From Chromera velia (taxonomy: Eukaryota > Sar > Chromeraceae), in contig JAHBMJ010004996.1 of the NCBI GenBank assembly GCA_018398765.1, forward strand, positions 1 to 64,000: a stretch of DNA of 64,000 nt, in the 5' to 3' direction. The position numbers were made by a program, and so were the translations under genes. The first letter of the stretch is position 1. Each line of letters begins with the position of its first letter. This document shows positions 20,775 through 32,400 of the stretch, piece by piece. The notes beneath the pieces were generated by a model, which had not been told where the DNA came from, did not search any database, and worked only from the letters and a program-made list of their open reading frames with translations.

Positions 20775-23157
20775 GTTTGATAATGAATGCAAGGAAGCAG
20801 CGATACTTTGGAGGGAAGCAAGGAAGGCGTTGAACAAACTTGGGCAATCATATGAGAATGAGGGGAGAAGTGGGAGCAGCAGAGCGAACGTGGTTGCCTT
20901 AAGATAGACAGTTGAGAGGTAGGCCCGCAGATGTCAGCGATTGCACAACAGGAAAAGAAAGACGTACGAAAAGCTCTGTATAGAAAAGGTTGCACTCGAG
21001 TTGTCCTCTAACCCTTCAAAGGTCTGGTCATTGAGAAGAAAGCTGTAAAGAAGCAATAGAGAGAAAGCCCCTCCTGGTTCCCAGCCTTCAGTAAAGGACT
21101 TTTCCTGTCACTGGGCTTCCATCTTCGCTGACTCTCCCTCTGGCAGGGAATTTGCACAAGAAAGTGCTCCCCCTTTCCCTCCTTCACAGCAAGCCCCGCC
21201 CGTTTTTAACTCTTCTTTGCACCCTGGCGTTTTTTCGCAACTGCATACCGACTCTCATCAGGTTCTCTCTGGCATTCACTCTCCCTCTTTGCCCCTACCA
21301 ATCCCTCCGTCTCGCCCTTATTTTTGCATAGAAGAAATAAGGAAAGTCCTCCGCTCCACAAAGGAGGAAAAGGCTGCAAGGTTGTCTGGACTCGCCCCCA
21401 ACCACCTCTCCCTCTGCTTTCAATATTCGCCTCTTTTTCGTGCTTTGTTATTTATCTATTTAAACTTAATTCACTTGACATCCGTTTAGCAAGATGAATG
21501 GAATGTAATTAAAATCTGTCCGGTTCTAAAGAGGCCTCCTTCCCCCGACCCTGGTGAATGGCGTCCGATTTATGTTGTCTCACTCTTACCAAAACTCTTT
21601 TTTTCACTCCTCTCTGCCCGTCTTACATCGCAACTGAAGATTAACCATAGGTAGTTGGGTTTTCAGCAAGGGGTGTGAACAAAAGAAGCCATTGGAGCAC
21701 TTACTGCGCTGATGCAAAAGGCAAAGAAATGAAAGAAGCCCTTGTTAGCATGCTTTGTAGACTTCAGCAAAGCCTTTGACTCCCTGCCCAGGGATGTTTT
21801 GTTTAAAGTTTTGCTAAAGCAAGGAGTGAGTGCAGTCGATGTCGAAATGATTCAGGCAATGTATACAAATGTATACAGAAGTATCACTGACGGCCCTTTT
21901 ATATTCAAGGAAGAGAAAGGGGTAAAACAAAGGGATCCTCTCTCCCCTCTTCTCTTCTTAATTTTCATCAATGATCTGCATGAAAGAGTGAAGGCTTCCG
22001 GTCGTGCAGAGGTTCTGCTTGGTGGGGTTGAGTGCGATAGCCTTGGTTATGCCGATGACCTTGTCCTCATTGCTGAGAGCATGTATGACCTACAGGTCAG
22101 CTTGAATGAATTGAATTCTTTCTGTAAAGAGAGGGGGCTCACTGTTAATTTAAAAAAGATGAAAATCATGCGTCTGTCCGACTTTTACCCTGCAATTGAA
22201 GGCAGGCTTATGTTTGGGGGAAAAGAAGTCGAGAGAGTGGGGTCATATAAGTATCTGGGTGTTCTTTTGTTCGAAGGGGCAGACTTAAGGGAGGTAATAG
22301 AAGAGAAGCTTAGCATAGTGAGCAAATAGATGGGTCATGCAAAGAGCGTGGCACTCTCTTTAGGTCGCCTGCCCCCCGCAGCAAAAAATTTGTATTTATG
22401 CGCTTTCTGGTTGCCTGTTGCTCTATATACGTTTGACTGTCTACCTGTTCGCAAGTTAGACATGGATGCATTAGATGCCCTTCAATTGCGCTTTGTCCGT
22501 TAGGCTTTGAATCTGTCTCTCTCCTCTTTCCGTGTACCTACTCTGTGTGTTGTCGGTCTACTTCCTCCACGTGTGCACGTGTTGATGAAACTTGCTGGGT
22601 ATTTGACTAACTTAAAACATATTGACCTCAAGATGCCCGTGGGTGCCTGGTCGGCTTTAATGAATGGTGATTGTCCTTCCTCTATGATGCATGCATAAAA
22701 ATTGATTGGGTCGACCGGATTGGAAGAATTTGTGACTGTCAATCTAACCATTAGAAGAAGAAAGAAAGCTACCAAGGTTAGCCGTCTCCTTCTTTTAAGA
22801 GCAGTGATCAACCGGGAAGTTGATGAATGGATTGATGATTATCTAGAAAACGCCGCTTCACGGGGGGTGGTTTTGCAGTTTGGCAAAGGCGTCAGACCGA
22901 ATGTGTTCCAAACGTCTTATCCTACTGCCCAACGTTCGTCTCTCCTCTTCTTTTCCTCTACTTTTCCTTCATCCCCTTCGTCCCCCCGTTTTGTTTCCCT
23001 CCCTCGCGCTGCGATCTGGTCCTCAGGCCCTTTTTCAGCCTTGCTGTATATGTTGCTCGGTGGTCGCCCCCATGCACCGTACAGAGGGCTGGAAGACGCA
23101 GTTTGCCCTGTATGCAGGGGTAAAGACTTTAAGCAGACGATCTGCTGCACCAACTGA
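20775..23157 (+). pseudogene. LINE reverse transcriptase, one frame with ten nonsense codons
   Basis: A single frame runs about 2.4 kb without any indel but with stops at 20905, 20920, 21046, 21487, 21652, 21676, 21730, 22327, 22501 and 22696. It contains the RT core: GEWRPIYVVSLLPKLF, GFQQGV, CFVDFSKAFDSLP, a GVKQRDPLSP version of the usual GVRQGxPLSP, FINDL, GYADDLVLIAES and VGSYKYLGVLL. The catalytic aspartates (FVDF and YADD) are intact. The thumb and connection follow, up to the CPVC zinc motif near 23105. The nonsense pattern is discussed under findings. Confidence 0.8.
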
Positions 23158-23402
23158 CTGAATGCACAGAAACAAGAGCAGATCGAGAGGCTCTGAATGC
23201 AATTGTAACCAAAATTAAAGCCAAATTAGACAGAGCTCAAGAAAGAGAGAGGAAGTGGTTGCTATTAAAAAACTCTATCCCTCTAAAACACGCCACGCAA
23301 AGCGAATTGTTGGCACGAATGAAGGTCACCCTGGCACTCAGACATTCACCCATACTGGCCCTGCGACTCTTACGAAACATATGTCTGCGCCCTCCATCGT
23401 AA
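23100..23402 (+). pseudogene. LINE ORF2 C-terminus: zinc knuckle and basic tail
   Basis: CPVC at about 23102 is followed, after a one-base shift near 23140, by HQLTECTETRADREA and a Lys/Arg-rich helical tail (LDRAQERERKWLLLK) that ends at a TAA at 23400. CPxC...HxLxxC ends are typical of several LINE clades. Confidence 0.6.
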
Positions 23403-24453
23403 GGCCTGCGGTTCAATACATGTGATAGTTACTTACCTCTCTTCCCGTCTCACCTTTTGAATGTTCTTTTTCCATCTCCCAAGTACATCTCCCATCCCCC
23501 CTCTCCACCGGTCTTCCTGTCTGCCTCTACTGCCTGAGAGTCTCTGTTACAGTCGTCGCACTCGTCCCACAGAAGGGAAACGACATCAGCGATTGAGAAA
23601 GCATCTTCTAGATGCAGGGTGTTTAGAGTTGCGAGAATGAAGCCCCCTCCCATTGTATGATGCAGGTCTGGCAAAGGGGCAATAAAGCATTGTCCTAGAC
23701 TCATGCATTGCATGAGGGCCTATAGACCGATTAATAATAATAATCATCATCATACATCATCGCTATCGGCCCATACTAATAGGCATCTAGAATTCGGCAA
23801 GTCGTGACACGCAACTTCAAAGTGACGCAAGGCAGATTCTTAAATTGGATAAATTATACTAGATAAAAAATAAACACTCTTCAATCATCATTAGCCTAAA
23901 AGTGAAATACTAAATTAATATTTAACATCATAACTATAAAGTTAACGATATTATTAACGTTATATAACTATTAAATTGGCTAGATTTATTAATGACTAAT
24001 TAAACAAATATAAATATTAAACAAAGTTAATAAATAACAAAGTTAGTATAAGTTAACTAAACAACTGTAAAGGTTCATCATTTAAAAATAATTATGATAA
24101 ATTGTACCCAAAAAGCTATAATAAGCTGTGTAACAAATTATATGGTATGAATGAAATATATGTATGCAATCTGTTTATCTAAAGTGCATTTTAGTATTAA
24201 CCCATTTATAGTAACTCATATTAAAATTACACATTCATTCGACAGAGATAATCATGATTAATCATTCTAAAGGCCATACAAAGGGTATCAAAGGGTTCTC
24301 TTGGATGGATGATTGATTGCAAGGAGGGAGTCTCAGAGAGATTCTGTATGTACATCCCTGCGCACAGATTTAAATATCAAACTTTGAAGTTCATCAGCAG
24401 AACACGCTTTTTGAGTCAGTTGTCCCCGCTGACTCCCCAACCCTTCACCTTGA
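23403..24453. other. LINE 3' untranslated part, microsatellite tail and AT-rich intergenic stretch
   Basis: Bases 23403-23730 show no gene and are taken as the element's 3' untranslated region. A (TAA)n/(TCA)n tract at 23731-23765 looks like its tail. Bases 23790-24290 are strongly AT-rich with many TTAA/TATAA words, similar in style to the island at 8.1-9.56 kb. The dynein stop codon is at 24454-24456, so transcription termination for that gene should also fall here; no specific poly(A) signal is assigned. Confidence 0.5.
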
Positions 24454-27400
24454 TCATCTCCCCAAATTTCTAGTCGGATCGCACACGTCGGTGATCCGTC
24501 TCTCCAACCACCTGAACAGATCCTCCCGAGAACTCATCGGACGGGGGGGGTGAAGGGAGGAATCGGAATTATGCCATTCAGCCGCCCACCCAATACCGCC
24601 ACCCCCCCCACTGGAAGATCCAAGGGAGGAGTCCACTTCAAAGTCAGACAGAGGGGGCGCAATCAACCGCGCGCAGCTCATCAGAGAGTCAACCAACAGG
24701 GCTCGTCTGGCGCTGTCAAGATTTTGCATCGACGAAGAGAGCGCAGCTGTGGCTGCTGCCTGAGATGCTGCAATCTGCTCTTCCGAAAACTCCACAGACA
24801 TGCGACGGGAGTTCACGGGGGGCGACCCGGGGGGTCTGGAGGTCAGAGACGAACGCCTCGGGACGGCCTCGGAAGGAAGTAGTGCAGACTGTCGCCTCTC
24901 AGACCCGTCCACGGTACCAGCCCCCTGTGCAGAGTCTCTCTGTGGGCCACGTGAACCTCTCCGCGCTACAGATGCATTCATCCCCCCTCCCTTCTCTCCT
25001 CTGTCCTCCTCCTCTTGCTTTTCAAACGATGGGTCCGATTCGTCCAATGGTGGTGTGGGTAACCTCGGTGAATTCCCCCCCGACATTGCTCGCATCGCTG
25101 CTTGAAGGGCCTCCTCGACTTCCGGGTCGTCCAGAATCCCAAAGCTGGAGGCAGTCGGGATCCGGCTCTGGGCACGGCTCCCGGCCCGACTGCCGGCTCG
25201 GCTCGCGCGTGAACTGCGCCGTGAAGGGTCAGGCTGACGCTGCGAGATACTTCGGTGAGATGATGCAGCGGACTTCTCTGACGCTTTGTCCTTTCTTTCT
25301 TCTTCCTCTGCATCAACCTCTCTAGCCGGACCCCCTTCTGCTTCTCCCGCTTTGTCTTCGTCTGTGAGCTTTTCGGGGCCACCGTTTTGGTCTGTTCCGT
25401 CGGGAGGGGGTTGTCCTTCAGGTAGGGGGGATGAGGGGGAAGTCTGATCTTCTGTTTGTGCTTTTGCTTCGCCTGCCCTTTCTTCTTTGGCGGGATCAGA
25501 TTCAGCCTGATTTTCTGATTCTGTGACGATGTTTGCTGGGGGCTCTGTCGGATCTGGTGCGTTTGTACCTGCCACAAAAGCCCTCAAACGCGCGTGTGAT
25601 GGACTGATCTCCTCAGCTTCCACATTGTCGGGGTGTGTGGACTCCACATGCGCGTGCTCTTCCTTCCCTTCACCCTCTTCTCCTTTGGTCTCTGAGGGAA
25701 CTCCCTTCTCCACCTCCTCTTTCTTCGCATGTCCCTCCTCTCCCCCCACTGGCGGTGCGTTCTCTTTCTCCTCTGTCCCCACGGATTCTCTTGCCTGAGC
25801 CTTTTTTTCTGGAATCTCTCGATTGGCCTCAGCAGATTCCGATTGGATGGTCCGATGAGTGGCTGACTGAGTCAAAGCAGTCGGAGCACTGCCTGTCTCG
25901 ATGCCCAGAGAGGAAAGAAATACGGTTGGGAGAACGAACGAAAAAAGAACGTCCTCGAGCCGACGTGAGACAGACGGACCACCACCAGGAACTACCAGAC
26001 CGTAGTCTGACGCAGGGGGACGACGGACAGAAGGAATGTCCTTCTTGCCCCCATTCCGTGACTGCCCCCCCCCTTCCTTTTCAGTAATGTGACTAGGTTT
26101 GCTGCCTTCAGGATGGGAAGAGGAATCAGCAGGAAATCTGCCCGCTCCACCGTTGCTGCTGTCACGAGCACGACCTGTGAGACACAGCTCGCTGTCATCC
26201 TCAGCTTGCTGTTCATTTGTCCTCTCTTGTGAAACTGTCAGAGCCTCAGGAAGAGTCTCGGGGGCAAATGCAATCGTCTTTTTCTTTCCACCCCGGCGCA
26301 TCACACCGGTTGGCGTCACCGAAACACTTTCTGTCACTACAGGATTGGAGAGCAAGACACTGGTGTCTGAACGACATGTGGAGTCTCCAGAAACGGGCAA
26401 ATTATTCACAGGGCTGTTGTCGCCATGGACAGACGAAGGTGGGCGGGCGGGACTGTTGCTGCCTTCCGTCTCCGGTTTTTGCGTGTCCTCACTCTTTTCT
26501 TTCTTACCCTTCTGCTCCTGCTCTATTTCTTCCCCCGTCTTTTTCTCATCCTCTTGCTGCGCTGCCTTTTCAGCTACTTCCCCTTCCCTTCCCTCCTGCA
26601 CATCAGGAGGATCGCCTTTTCCGGTCACAGCCTCAACTTGGGGGGGATTCGGCTGAGCGTCCCCTCCCAGGGAGCCGTGCAAACCGAGAAGACCTTCTCG
26701 GGCCTGGGCTTGCAGAGCTTTTCCTAATCTGCGAATTGCTGAAGGGCGATCGGCCTCGGTCTTTCTTGATCCCTCCTTCATGTCTGCTGTCGCAGCGTCG
26801 GGCTCTTCCTTCTGCCCTGCAGGGGGAAGGGGCCTGACTGTGCTCTCAGGAAGCCCTTTTCCTTTTCCCCCCGCCACAAGACCCGAGGCTCTTCTGCCCC
26901 CGGCCACAACTGCCGACCCCCGCCTGCCCCGATCTGAAGAGATGGAAGAACGCTTTGCACGTCCTTGCTGCTGCTGCTCCTTCTGATCACCACCGACCTT
27001 GAGTTGCATGAAGAGGGAGACCAGTGACTCTGGCCCGTCTCCTGAAGAGGGAAGGAAAAAACCCAAACCCGGGCCGAGACAGCTCTCGAGTCCCACGGAC
27101 ATTTTTCGAAGAGACCGACAGAGAACAACCAAACCGCCCACAGGCGCCAGTCCAGGCAGGGTTCCCTCAGACAGAGAGGAGAAGGGTCCTTCTGCTGAGA
27201 AAGGGAAAGAAAGAGACGAAATGCCACGAAGGGCGGAGGCAGTGTGTCGGACTGAAACCCCTTCACAGAACAAAGCCGCGGCATCGGCCCAGAATCTTCG
27301 GAGATGCCCGAAGAAATGCACATTTTCAAGAGACCCCTCCCACTGAAAACTCAGAGGAGCTTTTTGGACGCTCGAAGGTCCGGATTTTCTCTCACTCTCC

Positions 27401-28674
27401 TGCTCCTCTTTCCCGTCAGGCACCAACGTCTTGCTGCTGCCGGAACTTACAGCAAAGATTGGTGCCGTACGCTCTCTCCACATTTCAATGCCTCCAATCT
27501 GGGCCCCCGACAGAAGAACCCGTCTCCCCATTCCCCCACCGACTCCTCCCTGTCCCCCCTGCAAGTGTGGGACGTTCGTTGGAGGTGCTGCTGCGATACT
27601 CTGGGGCTCTACCCGTTTCCAGGCAGCAGTCACCCCCACTTCCACGCTCCCGACAGCCTCCCCGCCCGCTCCTGGAATCTTCGGGTGTCTGATTGGAGGT
27701 CGGAACCCCGATTGTCTCGTTTCTGAGTGTACTCGGCGGACCGCGAAGTTCACTGCAGGGTTGCCTGACACGACCTGAGAGACGTCAAGGGGTGAGGCCA
27801 CAGGCCCCAGGGACACGAAGAGGGAAACTGCACGCCTGTGCAGCCCCCGGAGAAAGACCAAAGCAGCCATCCACCCCGCATCATCAGTTTGAGACCCCAC
27901 GGCCCTCTCTCCTCGCCCCCCCAGTTCGTTGTCCCCGTCTCCCTCATCACCCTCATCCAATCCCAGTTGCAGCGTCCTCAATTTCTCCAGACGGTTCTGT
28001 CTTTCCACCTCTCTGTTCAGCCGCTTCAAATGCGATGCGTCCGTTTCGAGGTCCCAAAGCTCGGCACCAAGCCAGAGAATGAGGAGAAGAAGGAGACTCT
28101 GCACGTCCCGTACATCCGAGGCGCTCACCTGTTGGTGTCCGGCAAAGAACCGGGAGTGCAGTACCCCCCCGGGGGTGTGCCTCTCTCCAAAGGCCCGCAA
28201 GTCAAGGTCCAATTTCAACCCCCGACGCTGCTGCAACCCATACACCCCGGGTCCAGGGGCAGATACACATGCCCCCCCCCGACAGGGTACCGCTAGGGCC
28301 CTCCAGCCCCTGTGCCCCCGCGATGGGGTGCCCCCAACGAAGCGATAGAATTCTTCAAACGTCAACGGGGCGCCAGCAGGAGACTTTCCGGACACAAGTA
28401 CGGCAACTCCCGAGCCTCCAAGTCCCGTGAGGCCGGGAAGACCCAAACTGCCCCCGCTCTGTGGCAGCTGCACAGGAGGCCGAGGGAGGCCCAAACCCGC
28501 GCCGCCGCCAAGCGGACCTCCCGATGCTCCCGAGGGACTGAGGGCGGCACGTCGGAAAAGATCAACGAATCGAACTCGCACGCCCGAATGCAGAGCTGCA
28601 GCTGCCACGGCTTCACTTTCTGCGAATTCCACCAGCCGCCTGCCTACGGAGCCGAGTCGTTGACGCACGCGCAC
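24454..28674 (-). other. Dynein C-terminal domain plus a long acidic low-complexity tail
   Basis: This last exon of 1,406 codons joins phase 0 to the exon ending at 29605. VRQRLGSVGRRLVEFAES matches the family IRxSLxxLxxALKG region. GRRVLLSGAQIGGIEMWRER, at about 27.45 kb, matches the family GVYVxGLxLEGAxWD strand of the C-terminal domain. From about 26.9 kb to the stop the protein is disordered: Glu/Lys/Gln blocks (EEIEQEQKGKKEK), Ser/Arg repeats (SRAGSRAGSRAQSR near 25.18 kb) and Pro-rich stretches. A TGA at 24454-24456 ends it. Ordinary dyneins stop soon after the C-terminal domain, so at least 700 residues here are extra. Confidence 0.7.
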
Positions 28675-29192
28675 CTGCACGCGTAACCAGCAAAGAAGAA
28701 AGAAAAAGTATAAGGAGAATGGACACTGAGAAAAAGCAAATTGTCCCCGGGTCTCTGGCTTTTTCATTGACTTTCAGTAGTCGCGGGGCTCTCCCAGATT
28801 TTGTTTTCTCTTCGCATTTTCTTCACATTTTTCTTTTTGCCGGGCAGCCGAATTGAGAAAGCTCTCCTGCATTCTAGATTTGTGATGCGTTAATTCAAGA
28901 GCATAGCTACAGCAACCGAGCACACGAGAAAACGAATTGAAAGACTCCGAGAGCATGCACGAGACCAGACGCGACATAATCCCTCCCGAAGAAGATCATG
29001 CATGAGGGAGCAGGCATTTCGGAAAGAGACTCAAGGAAAGAATTTGAATTGGTCGATAGTTGACGCAGGGTCGAGGGAAGCTGCTGCCTGTCACCGCTTC
29101 TCTCTCTACCCCATCCCCTTCCTGTGTTTGCGTGCGCGCGCTTTTGTGTGCATGCATGCATGTAATATGTGTGTGTGTGTGTGTGTGCATGC

Positions 29193-29223
<31 letters not shown>

Positions 29224-29375
29224 TGCGTGTATGTATGTATGTGTATGTATGTGTGTGTGTGTGTGTGTGCATGTATGTATGTATGTGTGTGTGTGTGTGT
29301 GTGTGCATGCTTGTATGTATGTATGTGTGTGTGTGTGTGCGTGTGTGTGTGTGCATGCATGTATGCATGTATGTA

Positions 29376-29419
<44 letters not shown>

Positions 29420-32400
29420 TGTGTGTGTGCGCGCGCGCGCGTGTGTGTGTGTGTGTGTGTGTGTTTGTGGGTGCACAGATACCTTTGTACATGGGTGAGT
29501 GTGTAGTGATCAACAAGTACCGAGTGGACAAATCGGAACAAAAAAGACAAAAAAGGGAAAAAATCTGCCTGCTGGAAGGCCGACTGACCGACCTGTCTTT
29601 TTACCAGCCTGAAAAGATCGAACAGTCGTCGTTCTACTTTCGCATTCCTTTCGGGAGATTCCCCTCCCCTCTCCTTTTCGAGCACAACTCCTGAAATGCC
29701 TCCCCGAGTTTGTGCCAGCATATGTAAATGTTCGGACATGGGAGCTACCCCCGGGAGAGCAAGGGAGCTGCTTCCGTCTGCACCCACACTCTGATCTCCG
29801 CCGAGTTGTTTCGTTTGGTAATCCCAGGGAATTGACCACTCGAGTCGCCTCTCTTTAGTCAAAGGAGGTAGGCCAGAGGAGACCGTGGAGACTTCAAACT
29901 CATCCAAGCAAGGTCTTCTCCAGCCCCAACCAACTGCAGCAAGTTCTGCAATCTCTTCTCTGATCTCACTGGACGGAAAAGTACTCGGAGAAAGAGACGG
30001 GTCCCATACAGTGCCTAGTGCAGTCTGCAGACACCGCATAAATGGCGTACGGGATGCGAAATGACCGTCCGCACTCATGTCCACACCGATTGGCCAGGGG
30101 GAAAACCCAGCCAAACCATCCCCGGCAAGAGACGAGACAGCAACAGCAAAGTTTCGGAAAGCCTTTTTCAGATCTTCGTTAACTTTCTGCTTTCCTTTTG
30201 CTGCCCCACCGCTCTTTGAAGACCCTTGTGGAACAACATCCCCCTCGTTCCACACAGTCAGAAACGAGTGCATGACCTGCGTTTGACGAGCTGCACTCTC
30301 TCCTTCCTTTCCTATCCCGGGTTTTGGGGGGGACGCCTGTAACGGCTGTCCATCTGTGCTTCTTCCCGCGACCACAGTGGAATTTGGGATAAAAAGCCCG
30401 CCGTCGGGTTCTTCAGACATCCCTCCGACAGAGTCGCTGTACCGGTCTGCGGGTCCTTGCAGGGCAGCCGCAAGCTTGTCGACACCTAGTCCTAGGAGGG
30501 GAAGAACTCCGTTCCCCCCCAGGCCTTTGAGGAGTTTAGCTGTGCGTTGGAGAGAAGACACAGACTCCTGCAGTGCAACTGCAGGATCAGATGACGACAC
30601 AGGGGACGTCACAGCCAACCGTGGCATGGGGCCTTTACCCAAAACGCCTCTCAGGGTACCCCCCCCAAAGCTTTTCCGACACACTGCCCCGTGTGATTCA
30701 ATGTCGCCAACCGAAAATGGTTTCAAACTGGGCAGGCCCAACACAGCGGCGCATTGCGCGAGACTCAGTCGGAGCAGCCCGTATTCATGGGTCTGGACGT
30801 CCTCCTCCAGGAGTTCCTTCCATATCCGTGCAACCTGTGGGTCAGCATCATCTTCTGCTGCTGGTGCTGCTGAGGAGACGGAATTTCTTCCAGGCAGGGG
30901 GACTACTGCCGAAGTTGCCGCTGCTGCTGCCGCTGCTGCAGCGGCAAGCGAATTGGGGGGGAAGGGTCCGGAAGTCGGCCTTGCGCGGTTTGTGGGGGGC
31001 GCGAGGGAGAGAACAGACTGTGGGTTTCGAAGCCGTGCGACAGCAGCTCCGACATGGGATGCTAGCACCGAAACCGCGCTTTCAATCCATGCATTCTCCT
31101 CAGACTGCCGCAACCGCGCTGAAGTTGGTCGGTCACCAGAAGACAAATAATTTGAAGAGGCGGTCCCAGGAGATCGATGTGGGTGTGTGCATGTATGACT
31201 CATGATCTGGTGGCACAGGCGCGGATTGGAAAATAGAATCCATCGGGAAAGATCGCCCGCGGATATTTCGAGAAGATCCGGAAACTGACCGTCTCGCCCA
31301 TTCCTCTTTCTTTCTTTCTCTTGCTGCGACTTTTTCTTTTCACCCTCTCCGTCCATATTCTCTCTTTCAGCACGCCCCGTGTCTTCCTTGCCGAGAAAAA
31401 TCATCGGAGAGTGTGGCTGTGACCGCGGTGAGACTCCCCCGCCTGAAGCAGCGGGAAGGAGCAGCCTGTGCCCTCCGCTTTGCAGCACCGCCCCACCAAT
31501 CTCTGGAGCTTCGCTTACGCTGACCATGGGTCCGCCGAGGGGGGTCCGAGGGGGACCTGATGAGAAGGAGAGGGACGGGTCCCGACTGGCTGACCTTCTC
31601 CTCTCAGCGATGCTTCCGGTCTTCTGCCGTGCCATTGGCGTTCCTGTTCCTCCTCCTTCCTCATTCTCTCCTGTGGGGATCGGCACTGAGACGGAACCTA
31701 GTGAAAGTCCTAGCCGTCCCTCTCCTCCTGACTGAGATGGGGGTCTATCATCTGCCTTCTCTTTGGGGTCTGGACGCTCATTCGTGTCGTCAAACGCTCT
31801 TGCGTCGAAGTCCGTCAACTTTTCAACTACCCAAGGGACAAGGACGGAAAATACAGAGGCACCCAGCAGAGCATTTCTAACAACCTGAGCTCTGCACGCT
31901 TCCCAGCTGTCGAGAAAGAAAATGCACATGGATGAGTCGTCCGATGACCCCCTTCTCCCCCTTTCTCTTGCCTGTGCAGAAGACAGCTGCAACAACTGTG
32001 TGCGTCTCTGCCACGCATTCCTGTAGGCGCGTCTCCCCCCCATGGTGAGGCCCCAACCCTCCACTGAGAGACCTGAAGGCCTCTGAGGCTCAGCTTCAGT
32101 GCCCCAGGAACCTGCTGGAGGCGGGCCGCTGTTCGTCTTTGACTCACCCGCTTGCGCAGCGAAAGCGCGGAGGAAAAGGCTTCGAGGGGAATACGGGGAC
32201 AGGAGGGCGGCTGCGAAAGAGCTCAGATTTCCAATCTCATTGCCGGAAAGGGTTGAACCCCCTCGCCATACAGCGAGGTCTCTCCCTGATTCTGCAGCTG
32301 CATGAAGAGACTGCAGGACAATCAGAGGCAGCTCCCACTGCGCCACAAGCAACACCTTCTGCTGCTCAGGCGATGTTGCCAGAAGTGATTCTGATTCATC

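Larger units (their letters stand above)
16490..23765 (+). mobile_element. Decayed non-LTR (LINE) retrotransposon
   Basis: In order along the plus strand are a Pro/Ser-rich leader, long Ser tracts from TTC repeats, a Cys-rich zinc-knuckle region, an APE-type endonuclease (RIAMLNVKGL, VTGDFNAHIS, TLIDFFLI, DHAAVSLSL), a reverse transcriptase (CFVDFSKAFDSLP, PLSPLLFLIFINDL, YADDLVLIA) and a C-terminal CPVC...HLLHQLTEC knuckle. This is the layout of an endonuclease-bearing LINE. The 3' end is probably the (TAA)n/(TCA)n tail at about 23731-23765. The 5' end is a guess just after the TenI-like gene, and no target-site duplication was identified. The element is dead: its frame holds many stop codons and at least four frameshifts. 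It sits between the TenI-like gene and the dynein gene. Confidence 0.8.

Noticed and set aside
20775-23157. Stop-codon reassignment (TAG/TAA as Gln, TGA as Trp)
   Set aside because: The host genes here use TAA, TAG and TGA as normal ends, and TGA sites in the element fit Arg better than Trp; mutation is simpler.
28907-29531. Thr-His and Cys-Val repeat ORFs
   Set aside because: They are translations of the (GT)n satellite within a dynein intron.
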